64,000 nucleotides of DNA, from assembly GCA_017539565.1 (NCBI GenBank), contig JAFYCS010000076.1:1-64000 (forward strand), in the 5' to 3' direction. The DNA is from Lachnospiraceae bacterium. GTDB taxonomy: Bacteria > Bacillota > Clostridia > Lachnospirales > Lachnospiraceae. The notes beneath the pieces are model-generated. The model searched no databases. It was not told where the DNA came from and saw nothing but the letters and a program-made list of their open reading frames with translations. Every line of letters starts with the position of its first letter. Positions within the stretch are counted from its first letter, which is position 1. A program made the position numbers and the translations under genes. Shown one piece after another: positions 1 to 9,098 of this stretch.

Positions 1-820
1 CATTTACTATCTTTTCCGCTATTGATGTAGTAACAAATATAACGAGCAGGAAAGATATAAGGAACAGAAGATAAAAAACATTATATATCTGCTGCATCTC
101 AGAATCTTCCATAGCATCATTGATATTCTCAATTTCAGCCCTGGGATCGTTATCTCGAAGCACATCTGCAACCGCATCTATCTTTGCATCATTCAGGACA
201 TCGATCATCCATATCGTATACTCATTATCCGCCATACAGTTGATACGCCGGACTGTCTCATTGGTTACGATGATCGTTTCCCCGGATATAATAGCATTCT
301 TAATATCTATTACCCCAACCACCTTCAGTTCGATCCTTACTTCATCCATTGTCTCGAGCTCAATGGTATCTCCAACTGAAACTCCATACGTGTCAGCATA
401 TGCTCTGTTTACCACAGCAGACTCATCATCCAGTTTAACACTTTCAGGGATAAACGCCATTTCAACTGCCATATCCATATCGGATAAGGATACAACATCG
501 ATGTCTTTTTCAAATGAATACTCATAGCTGGCAGCATCCCTCTCATACTCATACTGTCCGGTAGAACCTATACCGATCGCTTTTATCTCTGCTATATCAT
601 CAATTCCTTCCAGTATGTCGGAGGAGGTATTATAAACTACAATATCCACCTTGCCCAGCATGTCCATAGCATAGCCGCGCATGATCGACTGTATATTGTG
701 CTTCATGTCAAGCGCCAGTAAAGCTGCAAATGAGGCAAAGGCGATACAGAATACAAGAAGCAATAAGCGCAGGGGTTTTGCGAATATGTTTTTTATTGAA
801 TGTTTAATGATCAGATTCAT
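1..820 (-). CDS. FtsX-family ABC transporter permease, 3' part cut by window edge
   Basis: The frame is open from an ATG at 820 to the window edge (about 273 codons). It starts MNLIIKHSIKNIFAKP and has a first membrane segment (RLLLLVFCIAFASFAALLAL). A large extracytoplasmic MacB-like periplasmic core follows, and a second membrane segment (FYLLFLISFLLVIFVTT) ends at the edge. This is the usual N-terminal half of an FtsX/MacB-type permease, which couples an ATPase to export or lipoprotein release. An AGAAGGAG ribosome site lies 8-9 bases upstream of the ATG. The gene follows the M13 peptidase gene with 58 bases between them, and one copy of the dispersed hairpin repeat fills that gap. The partner ATPase is not in the window. 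Substrate unknown. Confidence 0.85.
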   Translation of the reverse strand, partial: MNLIIKHSIKNIFAKPLRLLLLVFCIAFASFAALLALDMKHNIQSIMRGYAMDMLGKVDIVVYNTSSDILEGIDDIAEIKAIGIGSTGQYEYERDAASYEYSFEKDIDVVSLSDMDMAVEMAFIPESVKLDDESAVVNRAYADTYGVSVGDTIELETMDEVRIELKVVGVIDIKNAIISGETIIVTNETVRRINCMADNEYTIWMIDVLNDAKIDAVADVLRDNDPRAEIENINDAMEDSEMQQIYNVFYLLFLISFLLVIFVTTSIAEKIVN

Positions 821-840
821 TGTTATAATCTCCTTCTATC

Positions 841-873
841 AGGATCCTTCGGGCATACGCCCTCAGGGTGACA
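841..873 (-). repeat. Dispersed leader hairpin repeat, copy 1 (divergent)
   Basis: On the minus strand this reads GTCACCCTGAGGGC, then GTATGCCCGAAGGATC. It is a diverged copy of the element at 2923, 13379, 50169 and 61421. It can fold with GGGC/GCCC and CCT/AGG arms. It lies 20 bases upstream of the permease start codon at 820, in the same orientation as that gene, leaving the ribosome site free. Confidence 0.75.
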
Positions 874-878
874 ATAAA

Positions 879-2906
879 TTACCAACGCGTTACACGGTCT
901 TCCGGCGCTATATACATTGCATCCCCTTCTTTTACATCATATATTTCATAGAAGGGATCAAAGAGCGCCACTACTGCATTGACACGGACCTTTGCCGGAC
1001 TGTGTTCGTCCATATAAAGCTGCCCAAGTACATCATCTTTAGGCATAACGCTTGCCCAGATCCTTGCATAGTTTTCTAACAGCTCTTTTCTCTGTTCGTT
1101 GTTTTTTGTAAGACGCAGTATACAGTCAACTCCGCTTATATCTGCCAGATTTTCACCAAGTGTGAGTTCACCGTCCACCGGATGTATATCCAGTACTCTC
1201 TGCTCCGAATAATACTCTTCAATATGTGACGCCATTTCCTCAAAAGCTTTTCTGTCCTCCTCCGGTATCCAGGACGGATCATAGTTTCCGTTCATGTCAT
1301 ACATCATTCCATGGTTATCAAATGCATGTGATATCTCGTGACCGACTACCGCTCCTATACCTCCAAGGTTTTCCCAATAGCTCTGGTCCGGACTGTAGAA
1401 GGGCGCATTCATGATGGCTGCGGTTATATTGATGGAATTCATATCCGGTGAATAGCAGGCGTTCACAGTCTGCGGAGCCATCATTTCAAATCCGTTCCTT
1501 TCTACGCCATCCTTAAGCACCTTCATGTTATCTTTGTAAGCTCTCATATTAAAATTATGCTTAGTCTCATATACGGAATGCCCAATCAGCTTTGCATCTT
1601 CGGCCTTGATCTTATGGGGCTCATCTGCGCCGATAAAATACAACATGTTATCAAGCTTTGCCGTTATCGCAATTTTACCTTCATCGCTCAGCCATTCGCA
1701 GTCATCTATCATCACGATATATTCATCCACTATCGCATCCGTGATCTGAACTACAGCCGCTACGGTATCTTCATCATAATAATTCCTTACGTATTCCTCC
1801 CCCAATTCCTTAGGCAGAAGCATTTTTATCATGTTTTTTGCTAACATGTCATTAGAGTATAAATAGGGATGGCCTCCGTATTCCTTAGGCAGCATGTCTT
1901 CTATACTTTTCATGTAACACATTACCGCTATATCCTGCCATTCATTCAGGTGTTCCTCAGTCAGCAGCGAATCAATACCTGAAAGCTGTCCCTCATCCCA
2001 CAGATACACTCCGTCTGCCATATCGGAACCGATACCCATCGTGCGCAGGATCCCGTCTGCTCCCACATTGGGACACAGCGCATCTATCTCTTTATCCGAT
2101 CTGTAAACAGCCGTCTGCATGGCTGCTCCCCAGTCCTTGGAGATCAACTCCAGCAGCTCCAGATCCGTATCCAGTGCTATATCCATGATAAGCTTTGTAT
2201 CTGCTACACTCTTTTGCCTGGCCTCATCTGCATCCATTCCCAGATCAACAAGTTTTGTTCTGAAATACATGGCTACAACCTGCGCCATCTGACCACCTAC
2301 ACTGATATCCTCAAGCTTTTGCCCTGTAGGGCACTGAAAAGGTCTTATCCATATGCTGCCCGATGCCGAATCATGCATATCGGTATCTATCGAAGTTCCG
2401 AATATGGGATTTACATTCCATTCCGAATAGATCCTGCCGCAGATATCCAGGAACTCATCTATGCTTGCTGTATTTCTTATATCCTCTACAGTCTTAAACA
2501 TGGAATTGATATCTTCCTCATCCATAAACGCTCCGCCGGTAGACGCTTCCAGGGCCTGGTAATATGCATCGTATATAAGCTGCTCATTACTTCCGGCTGC
2601 ATATGAGGATCTGTTACCCTTTACGATATTTTCGATTATCGTATCCAGTTCATCATCCACCATATCATCGATCTGTTCAAAGGATCCGGTGCTTCCGTGG
2701 TGTTCTGTGATATCAGCTTCCATTAATGCTTTAGCATTTACATACCCGTTAAAATCATCCTGTGGTCTGATGCTTTCCGGATCAAATTCTTCTGTTTCTT
2801 CTTCCTTCTGCGGCTCCTTTGGCGGATCAGGTTCCGTTACTGTCCCACAGCCCTGAAGCAGCAGGACTGAAGCAAGAATGATCGGTATTATTGATTTACA
2901 CTTCAT
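879..2906 (-). CDS. M13 family zinc metallopeptidase, lipoprotein (neprilysin/PepO-like)
   Basis: 675 residues. Zinc endopeptidase of the neprilysin family, probably anchored outside the membrane: the N-terminus is a lipoprotein signal (ASVLLLQGCG, lipobox LQGC), followed by a Pro/Glu-rich linker. The zinc site is intact: HEISH near residue 522 (VVGHEISHAFD) and the third-ligand motif GENLADISG near residue 583. The substrate-binding NAYY-type motif is present as NACY, and the C-terminus ends APEDRVTRW like other M13 enzymes. Length is typical of bacterial PepO. Such enzymes cut short peptides; the physiological substrate here is unknown. It is followed by a permease gene and preceded by a hairpin repeat in its leader (2923-2952). 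Confidence 0.93.
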   Translation of the reverse strand: MKCKSIIPIILASVLLLQGCGTVTEPDPPKEPQKEEETEEFDPESIRPQDDFNGYVNAKALMEADITEHHGSTGSFEQIDDMVDDELDTIIENIVKGNRSSYAAGSNEQLIYDAYYQALEASTGGAFMDEEDINSMFKTVEDIRNTASIDEFLDICGRIYSEWNVNPIFGTSIDTDMHDSASGSIWIRPFQCPTGQKLEDISVGGQMAQVVAMYFRTKLVDLGMDADEARQKSVADTKLIMDIALDTDLELLELISKDWGAAMQTAVYRSDKEIDALCPNVGADGILRTMGIGSDMADGVYLWDEGQLSGIDSLLTEEHLNEWQDIAVMCYMKSIEDMLPKEYGGHPYLYSNDMLAKNMIKMLLPKELGEEYVRNYYDEDTVAAVVQITDAIVDEYIVMIDDCEWLSDEGKIAITAKLDNMLYFIGADEPHKIKAEDAKLIGHSVYETKHNFNMRAYKDNMKVLKDGVERNGFEMMAPQTVNACYSPDMNSINITAAIMNAPFYSPDQSYWENLGGIGAVVGHEISHAFDNHGMMYDMNGNYDPSWIPEEDRKAFEEMASHIEEYYSEQRVLDIHPVDGELTLGENLADISGVDCILRLTKNNEQRKELLENYARIWASVMPKDDVLGQLYMDEHSPAKVRVNAVVALFDPFYEIYDVKEGDAMYIAPEDRVTRW

Positions 2907-2922
2907 AGTAATTTCCTTTCTT

Positions 2923-2952
2923 CAAGATCCTTCGCTCCGCTCAGGATGACAC
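2923..2952 (-). repeat. Dispersed leader hairpin repeat, copy 2
   Basis: Minus-strand GTCATCCTGAGCGGAGCGAA followed by GGATCTTG. ATCCT and AGGAT arms flank a GC/GC inner pair. It lies 16 bases upstream of the M13 peptidase ATG. A short open frame through it (peptide VILSGAKDL) is a by-product of the repeat and not a gene. Confidence 0.85.
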
Positions 2953-3062
2953 GGTAGCAGAGCTTAGGATAACATAGCAGTTTGTCGACAATGCCATTAT
3001 ATGCTGCTGTTGTAAAATATACGGAAAATGTTGTGAAATGATATTCTTTTGTGGTGAACTGC

Positions 3063-3083
3063 AAAAAACGGTGCCTGGCACCG
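3063..3083 (-). terminator. Rho-independent terminator after the MATE gene
   Basis: Minus strand CGGTG-CCAGG-CACCG followed by TTTTTT. It starts about 24 bases past the MATE stop codon, closing the ClpX-like/GGDEF/MATE operon before the M13 peptidase gene. Confidence 0.75.
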
Positions 3084-3106
3084 ATCAACACAACCTGTAT
3101 TCTTTT

Positions 3107-4516
3107 CTATTCGGGGATAGGTGCTATAACTTTCTTATATATCCTTATAAGGAAGAAAGATGTAACCGCCAGTGACATGAGCTCCGCGATAGGGAAGCTC
3201 CACCATATCATTTCCAGGCCGCCTATCTTAGAAAGTATATAAGCCACAGGCACAAGTACCACAAGCTGTCTGGCTACAGATACTATCAGACTGTAAAGCC
3301 CGTTTCCCAATGCCTGGAAGACAGTGCCTCCTATGATACAGAACCATGCCAGCAGATAATGCCATGCAATAGTGCGCAGCGCAGGAACTCCGAACACTAT
3401 CAGACTGTCGTCTCCCGTATCAAAGATCTTAAGCAGCTGTTCCGGAATGAACTGGAACAGCATAAATCCGATAGCCATAAATCCCAGTGCATACATCATG
3501 GAAAGCTTTATAACCTTCATCATACGGCCGCGCTTTCTTGCTCCGTAATTGAATGCAAGTATAGGCACCATACCGTTGTTAAGTCCGAATATAGGCATGA
3601 AGAAAAGGCTCTGCAGTTTGAAGTACACGGTAAATACCGCCACTGCCGCTTCGTTAAGTCCCCCAAGTATACGGTTCATAGAATAAGTCATTACCGAACC
3701 GATGGCCTGCATGACTATCGAAGGAAAGCCCACCGAATATATCCTCTTGATTATAGTAAGATCCGGCTTAAAGCCCTTTAAGTTCACCTGCACATCTTCG
3801 TTGTATTTGCGGTTAAGTATGAATGCTATGGTTCCCGCAATGAACTGTCCTATGATCGTTGCCAGTGCAGCACCAGCCACACGCAGCTGGGGAAAACCGA
3901 AGAGGCCGAATATCAGGATGGGATCGAGTATTATATTAATGAGCGCTCCGACACCCTGGGTCAGCAGGGTAAATACCGTCTTGCCGGTCGACTGCAGCAG
4001 GCGTTCAAAGATGAACTGCATGTATATACCCAATGATCCTATACATACTATACGCAGATACTGGGTACCGTATTCCAGCGTAAGGCCGGTTCCCTTCTGC
4101 GATGCGATAAGTGTAGGCGCAAGAAATACACCTATAAACAAAAAAAGCAGGTAATTACAGAAAGAAAGGAATACTCCGTTATTTGCGGCGTTCTGCGCAG
4201 TTTTCTTATCCTTCTCTCCAAGTGCCTTTGAAAGTATCGCGTTAACACCCACGCAGGTACCTGTAGCAAATGCTATCAGAAGTGTCTGAAATGGAAAGGC
4301 CATGCCCAGTGCCGATAATGCCGCCGTTCCCGCAGAAGATGCATCTCCTCCTTCATCAACTATCCTTGCCACAAAGATCGAATCAACTATATTATAGAAG
4401 GCCGTCAGCAGCATCGATATTATCATCGGTGTGGCCATTCCTATCAGAAGTTTGTTCATGGGCATATAGCCCATCTTGTTCTCTTTTTCGTTTTGTATTA
4501 CTTCCTGCTTACTCAT
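3107..4516 (-). CDS. MATE family efflux transporter (MepA-like)
   Basis: About 469 residues with twelve predicted membrane segments and two repeated MATE halves. The start (NKLLIGMATPMIISMLLTAF) and FQALGNG near the C-terminus are typical of the MepA/DinF branch. It would be an inner-membrane cation-coupled exporter of drugs or metabolites. The gene overlaps the end of the GGDEF gene; two adjacent ATGs (4519 and 4516) are possible, and the second is better spaced from the GAGGA site. It is the last gene of the four-gene operon that starts with two ClpX-like ATPases. Substrate cannot be read from sequence. Confidence 0.9.
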   Translation of the reverse strand: MSKQEVIQNEKENKMGYMPMNKLLIGMATPMIISMLLTAFYNIVDSIFVARIVDEGGDASSAGTAALSALGMAFPFQTLLIAFATGTCVGVNAILSKALGEKDKKTAQNAANNGVFLSFCNYLLFLFIGVFLAPTLIASQKGTGLTLEYGTQYLRIVCIGSLGIYMQFIFERLLQSTGKTVFTLLTQGVGALINIILDPILIFGLFGFPQLRVAGAALATIIGQFIAGTIAFILNRKYNEDVQVNLKGFKPDLTIIKRIYSVGFPSIVMQAIGSVMTYSMNRILGGLNEAAVAVFTVYFKLQSLFFMPIFGLNNGMVPILAFNYGARKRGRMMKVIKLSMMYALGFMAIGFMLFQFIPEQLLKIFDTGDDSLIVFGVPALRTIAWHYLLAWFCIIGGTVFQALGNGLYSLIVSVARQLVVLVPVAYILSKIGGLEMIWWSFPIAELMSLAVTSFFLIRIYKKVIAPIPE

Positions 4517-6005
4517 CATTTTCCTCTTCCCCGTTCTTTGTATTCTTCTCTACAAAGTCGGAACCGTTTTCTATATCTTTAAGGGCGTTATCGGAGAACA
4601 GCTCCATCAGATTCTGCGAATCCATAAGGTCATCGGAGAATGTTATCACAGTATCCGCCCTCTTTATCTCCATCTCTTCTACAAGAAGCAGACGGTATGA
4701 AGGTTCAGGCTCTCCGGGTGTAACCACCAGCTGGTTTCTTCCGTTCTGCTTACCGAAGTACAGCTTTTCATCAGCTTCTTTTACCATATCTTCCAGGGTC
4801 TTTTCGGGGCTTCCCTCTACAAGACCTATAGTCATTGTAACCCTTATATCCTGCGCGCCGTAATTAATATGTGCCGCCTTTATCTTATCCAGCAGTGTTT
4901 CCAGGGATGCTGCTGCCGGGATGAGGCGCATATCTTCAAAGATAAGTAAGAACTCTTCACCGCCCCAGCGTACCGCGTGTCCTCTTCCGGCCATAAGATC
5001 TTTCAGTTCGCCCGCCACATGCTTAAGCACAAGGTCGCCGGCATCATGTCCGTATGTATCATTTACTTTTTTAAAGAAGTCTATATCACCAATAGCTACG
5101 CAGAACGGCAATCCCGACTCCAGTGACTTTTTCTGTATAGCTTTCATCTTTGCATCACCGCAGCGTCTGTTATAGAGCGTTGTAAGAGGATCACATTCCA
5201 CCAGGATCCTTACTGCATTCTGCATACGCATTATGCTCTCTCCCATGGCGCCTATCTCATCATCACGCACCATAACTTCATGAGGCATATCGTTGCTGAG
5301 TTGACCGGATATCATCTTTGACAGGAAAGTGTGAATACTTTCAACTGCACTGACTATGGTATTTGTATATCGTATACTGATCACGCTCGCTGCCACCAGG
5401 CCCAATATCGCTATTATAACTATAGGCATCATAGCCGAATTCTGCGCGGCCCTGACATACTTTGCGGTATATGCCGTCCCTATCATACCTATCAGTGAAT
5501 CATCAGAATTGATCAGCGGCACATAACATGCATAATAATACTGTTTTGCTCCTATCTCGGTCTTAAAAAACACCGGCTCCCGCTTTCTTTCCATCTCGCC
5601 GATAATACTGGCATGAACACCGCTGCCCACATAACGGACACCCTCCGCATCCAACAGGGTGGTAAGTATCCTGGCATCCTTATAGAACAGGGTGATATCC
5701 ATACCGCTGTATGCTTTGATGGTATCCAGATACAGATGATCACCGGTCAGTTCCTTATCTCCTTTATAAAGAGAAACCACCTTATCTCCTACCAGAACAT
5801 AATCACCCGGGAACATTTCATTGTAAGCCAGTGATACCGACTCAGCCACAGCTTCCAATGAACGGTTCACCTCATTTTCGAGAGATTTTCGCACACGTAC
5901 CGTTACCGATATAAGGATAATGATACACATGATGAGTACCGGAAGAATGGTACGTATAAGCACTGCAATCTGTAATTTGCCGATCTTCTTTTTAGTCTTT
6001 GTCAT
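4509..6005 (-). CDS. Membrane diguanylate cyclase (Cache-HAMP-GGDEF)
   Basis: 498 residues. A first membrane helix (about 13-35) and a second (about 195-215) bracket an extracytoplasmic Cache-like sensor region. A HAMP linker and a GGDEF domain follow in the cytoplasm. The catalytic motif is intact as GGEEF (near residue 348), with the upstream DIDFFKKVNDTYGHDAGD metal/substrate segment, so it should make cyclic di-GMP from GTP. No RxxD inhibitory site precedes GGEEF, so product feedback is probably absent. A C-terminal tail of about 60 residues after the domain is unassigned. The start overlaps the preceding ClpX-like gene by 4 bases, implying translational coupling. The sensed ligand is unknown. 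Confidence 0.92.
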   Translation of the reverse strand: MTKTKKKIGKLQIAVLIRTILPVLIMCIIILISVTVRVRKSLENEVNRSLEAVAESVSLAYNEMFPGDYVLVGDKVVSLYKGDKELTGDHLYLDTIKAYSGMDITLFYKDARILTTLLDAEGVRYVGSGVHASIIGEMERKREPVFFKTEIGAKQYYYACYVPLINSDDSLIGMIGTAYTAKYVRAAQNSAMMPIVIIAILGLVAASVISIRYTNTIVSAVESIHTFLSKMISGQLSNDMPHEVMVRDDEIGAMGESIMRMQNAVRILVECDPLTTLYNRRCGDAKMKAIQKKSLESGLPFCVAIGDIDFFKKVNDTYGHDAGDLVLKHVAGELKDLMAGRGHAVRWGGEEFLLIFEDMRLIPAAASLETLLDKIKAAHINYGAQDIRVTMTIGLVEGSPEKTLEDMVKEADEKLYFGKQNGRNQLVVTPGEPEPSYRLLLVEEMEIKRADTVITFSDDLMDSQNLMELFSDNALKDIENGSDFVEKNTKNGEEENDE

Positions 6006-7549
6006 AAGTAAGTCGCCTTTTCTTCAAGTCTGGCAGCACCTTCGGTTATCAGCACTTCCTTTACACCGGTCATCGAAGGCACTTCAAAAAGCACATCAGC
6101 TAATATTTCCCTTACCACGGAGTTAAGTCCCCTGGCACCGATGCTCATATCCATGACCCTGTCGGTTATCACATCCAGCGCTCCGTCTGTAAGGGTAAGT
6201 CTTACTCCGTCATCTATCATCAGTTCTCTTTCGTAACGTGATAATATACTGTCTTCCGGTTCCGTCAATACACGCTTCATCATCTCACGGTCCAGCTTGC
6301 GCAGCACGGTCACAGTAGAAAGACGTCCCGCCAGCTCCGGCTTCATACCGTATTCCATAAGATGCTCTGTCTTAAGATGCATGCCTGTCATTTCAAAGCT
6401 CTCATCTTTTTCCACTTCGCTTCCGAAACCTATGCCGCCCTTAACATAATCCTTCTTAACTATACGTTCAAGACCTTCAAAAGCTCCCGCACAGACAAAC
6501 AGTATATTGGTGGTATCCATTATGATACTGTCTGCTCCGGATTTATCTGCCAGAGGAACATCCACATCCGTTCCTTCAAACATTCCAAGCAGCTGGCCCT
6601 GAAGCTCCTGGTTTATATCACCGCCTCTGGAATAAAGCTTGGCAGGGATTATCTTATCAAACTCATCGCAGAATACGATCCCGCACTCGGTAAGCTCCGG
6701 ATCTTTTCCCGCTTTGATATAGAGGTTAAGGAGGGATTCTTCTTTATTCCTGCCCTTCCAAGGTGTAGCAACTATCCCGCTGAAATCGGTGATAACAACA
6801 GGAACGGGCAGTATCTCCGACAGACGTCTTATTATCTCTGTCTTGCCGCAGCCCGAAGGTCCCACCATCAGTACGTTTGTTTTTAACAGCTTTTCTTCGG
6901 GATGCAGTATCCGAAGCATATGATTATATACCGCAGTGCTCAGTACTTCCTTAGACTCATCCTGTCCCAGAATAAAGCGGTCCAGATATGCCTTTATCTT
7001 CTCAGGGGTATACTGCTCTACGAATCTTTCGCAATCCTTCAGAAAAAGCGGGGCCTCCCTCTTTTCTTCAGCCCTCGGCCTTTCTTTCATATGTATGTTT
7101 CTTACTTTGCTCTGCTGATACTTGACCCTGCATACAGCCAGGGTTCCCAGATAGCTTTCGGTCATATCACCGCTGTCCTGTAAGAGTTCGTACTCCATAA
7201 AGGAAAAGATCTCATCCAGATCTTCATTGGTGATCTCGCGCTCCACATTCCTGGCTTTATAGAACAGCTCATCATTGGGATGTGCGTTGTAAGCATCACG
7301 GATTATAGCCCAGAAAGGCGTACGAAAACCTTTTTCCTTATAACTGGCTCCCATCAGCTTGAGTATGCTGTCCAGGTTATGCTCCGCAAAAGGACGCACA
7401 ACCGTTATATAATGGATCAATATCCGCAGATAATCATATACCAGCCCCGGGGAGGTGAAGTTTCCTCCGCAGTCCTGATACTCGGCCATCCTGCGTTCTA
7501 TATAAAACGCCGTTTCGGCATCGTTTTTACATATAAATACTTTGTTCAT
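6002..7549 (-). CDS. ClpX-like AAA+ ATPase without zinc finger (paralogue 2)
   Basis: 515 residues from the ATG at 7549 (MNKVFICKND). A longer frame to 7582 exists, but the ATG at 7549 has a GGAAGACGGAA site and a smaller overlap with the upstream gene. The AAA+ module is ClpX-like: Walker A GPSGCGKT near residue 228, Walker B VFCDEFDK, arginine-finger ELAGRLS and sensor-2 IGARGLNS, then the C-terminal small domain. An IGF tripeptide (GGIGFGS, near residue 371) sits where ClpX docks on ClpP. The N-terminal 190 residues are helical and lack the cysteine zinc-binding domain. The pore-1 loop reads TPWKG instead of ClpX GYVG, so Trp replaces Tyr. Probably an unfoldase with altered substrate choice; target unknown. 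Confidence 0.85.
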   Translation of the reverse strand: MNKVFICKNDAETAFYIERRMAEYQDCGGNFTSPGLVYDYLRILIHYITVVRPFAEHNLDSILKLMGASYKEKGFRTPFWAIIRDAYNAHPNDELFYKARNVEREITNEDLDEIFSFMEYELLQDSGDMTESYLGTLAVCRVKYQQSKVRNIHMKERPRAEEKREAPLFLKDCERFVEQYTPEKIKAYLDRFILGQDESKEVLSTAVYNHMLRILHPEEKLLKTNVLMVGPSGCGKTEIIRRLSEILPVPVVITDFSGIVATPWKGRNKEESLLNLYIKAGKDPELTECGIVFCDEFDKIIPAKLYSRGGDINQELQGQLLGMFEGTDVDVPLADKSGADSIIMDTTNILFVCAGAFEGLERIVKKDYVKGGIGFGSEVEKDESFEMTGMHLKTEHLMEYGMKPELAGRLSTVTVLRKLDREMMKRVLTEPEDSILSRYERELMIDDGVRLTLTDGALDVITDRVMDMSIGARGLNSVVREILADVLFEVPSMTGVKEVLITEGAARLEEKATYL

Positions 7550-9014
7550 TTCCGTCTTCCGTCTCGATGAGCGGTTCCGCACCCTCGTTGACTACAGCAC
7601 TGTTTATCACCACACGCTTAAGCCCCTTTATACCGGGCGCCTTATACATTACTCCGCGCAGCACTTTGCTCATAATGCTCTGTAATGCCCTGGCGCCTAC
7701 TGGTGTCTTCAGCGCAGCTTCTGCCACGGCATTAAGCGCTCCGTCAGTGAAAATGAGTTCCGCCCCGGAAGAGAGCTGTAACTCCCTCTCATATCTCCTG
7801 ACCAGGCTGTCTTCAGGTTCGGTAAGTATACGGATCAGGTCATCAAGCTGAAGCTTTTCCAGCACGGCTATACTTGATACACGGCCTGCCAGCTCCCTCT
7901 TCATGCCATATTTCATAAGTACTTCATGATTGATGTTATCCCTTATGAACTCCAGGTTCATATCCTTTTCAAGCACCGCTTTAAAACCTATGCTGCCCGG
8001 GATATTGCTCTTTTCGCGCTTATCAGCCCTTATATACTCATCGATCCCCTGGAATGCACCTGCAAGAACAAAGAGCATCCTGGAAGTATCCAGCAGCAGC
8101 TGCTGCCCGTCACACTTAAGCTCGACTTCACTTCCTTCGAGCATGGTAAGCATCTGGGACTGTACATCATCATGCACATTCACTCCTCTTTCACTGACAG
8201 CCGGAAGAAGAAGTTTATCAAATTCATCCATAAAGATTATGCCCTTTTCGGCCATATTCTTTTTCCTGCCGGACTCCTCATAGAGCTCTAACAGTATGTC
8301 CTCCTTATGCCTGCCCCTGTACTGGCTTGCCCCTAAAGAAGAGACATCCGTAAATATCATCGGATAATCCGTTATCTCCCTTATCCTTCGCATTATCTCT
8401 GTCTTGCCGCAGCCGGATGGTCCGATAAGCAGTACCACATCCGGAGCAAAACGTTCTCCGGGATGGCGGACTCTCTTTCCGTGTCCGTATACCGCCGTAC
8501 TGATGGCGGTCTTTGCATCATCCTGTCCGATAACAAACCTGTCGAGATAATCTTTTATATCCCTGGGCCGGAGCAGCTCTTTTACGCTTTCTTTGACTTC
8601 AGCCAGATATGTATTCCTGAGCCTTAATATCCTGCCCAGTACTATGCGCTCACGTTCATTCGATGTCTTTTCGACGGCAGCCTTAAGTGTATCCGCCTCA
8701 AGAAAATCCAGTATATAGGAAGCCCTTGCTCCGAATATCTCTACCGAAAACTCAAGATCCTCCTCCAGCTTATCAAGGATATTAAGAAGCGACCTGGTCT
8801 CTGCAGGGATACGCTTATCATCTTTTACACGGAAAAAAAGCATCTCAAGATAACCCAGAGCATCAACATCCGCATTCTTTATATCATCGGATACGAGCAT
8901 GAGCTTCGAAAGTATGTATTCCGATACGCCGGCAGTCTCCTGTTCAGCCTGTTTGGCACGTGACATCTGCAGGACCGGTTTCCTTTTATCCATTTCCTTG
9001 AAAATATTGATCAT
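7527..9014 (-). CDS. ClpX-like AAA+ ATPase without zinc finger (paralogue 1)
   Basis: 495 residues. ClpX-type AAA+ core: Walker A GPSGCGKT near residue 196, Walker B IFMDEFDK near 258, ELAGRVSS arginine finger, sensor-2 VGARALQS and a ClpX small domain. The pore-1 loop is SQYRG, keeping an aromatic residue, and an IGF loop (GSIGFKA, near 340) is kept, so ClpP docking is possible. The first 150 residues form a helical domain without cysteines in place of the zinc finger. First gene of the operon; a TTGAAA-17-TAAAAT promoter puts the transcript start next to the ATG at 9014, suggesting a leaderless mRNA. An internal ATG at 8993 (MDKRK) is an alternative start. Confidence 0.85.
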   Translation of the reverse strand: MINIFKEMDKRKPVLQMSRAKQAEQETAGVSEYILSKLMLVSDDIKNADVDALGYLEMLFFRVKDDKRIPAETRSLLNILDKLEEDLEFSVEIFGARASYILDFLEADTLKAAVEKTSNERERIVLGRILRLRNTYLAEVKESVKELLRPRDIKDYLDRFVIGQDDAKTAISTAVYGHGKRVRHPGERFAPDVVLLIGPSGCGKTEIMRRIREITDYPMIFTDVSSLGASQYRGRHKEDILLELYEESGRKKNMAEKGIIFMDEFDKLLLPAVSERGVNVHDDVQSQMLTMLEGSEVELKCDGQQLLLDTSRMLFVLAGAFQGIDEYIRADKREKSNIPGSIGFKAVLEKDMNLEFIRDNINHEVLMKYGMKRELAGRVSSIAVLEKLQLDDLIRILTEPEDSLVRRYERELQLSSGAELIFTDGALNAVAEAALKTPVGARALQSIMSKVLRGVMYKAPGIKGLKRVVINSAVVNEGAEPLIETEDGNEQSIYM

Positions 9015-9023
9015 AGTGCATAT

Positions 9024-9052
9024 ATTTTACTCTGTTTAAGCCCTTTTTTCAA
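9024..9052 (-). promoter_or_regulatory. Promoter of the ClpX-like/GGDEF/MATE operon
   Basis: Minus strand -35 TTGAAA (9047-9052), 17-base spacer, -10 TAAAAT (9024-9029). The ATG at 9014 begins 9 bases after the -10 box, so the expected transcript has almost no leader. Confidence 0.7.
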
Positions 9053-9067
9053 GTATCGCCCCCGTTT

Positions 9068-9090
9068 AAAAGGGGGCCTGAACAGCCCCC
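9068..9090 (-). terminator. Rho-independent terminator after the acidic surface protein gene
   Basis: Minus strand GGGGGC-TGTTCAG-GCCCCC followed by TTTT. It starts 8 bases past the stop codon at 9099 and lies just upstream of the next promoter. Confidence 0.85.
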
Positions 9091-9098
9091 TTTATTGA

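Noticed and set aside
2903-3091. Short minus-strand open frame containing VILSGAKDLEE
   Set aside because: It is translation of the dispersed hairpin repeat plus leader sequence; no ribosome site and no protein-like composition.
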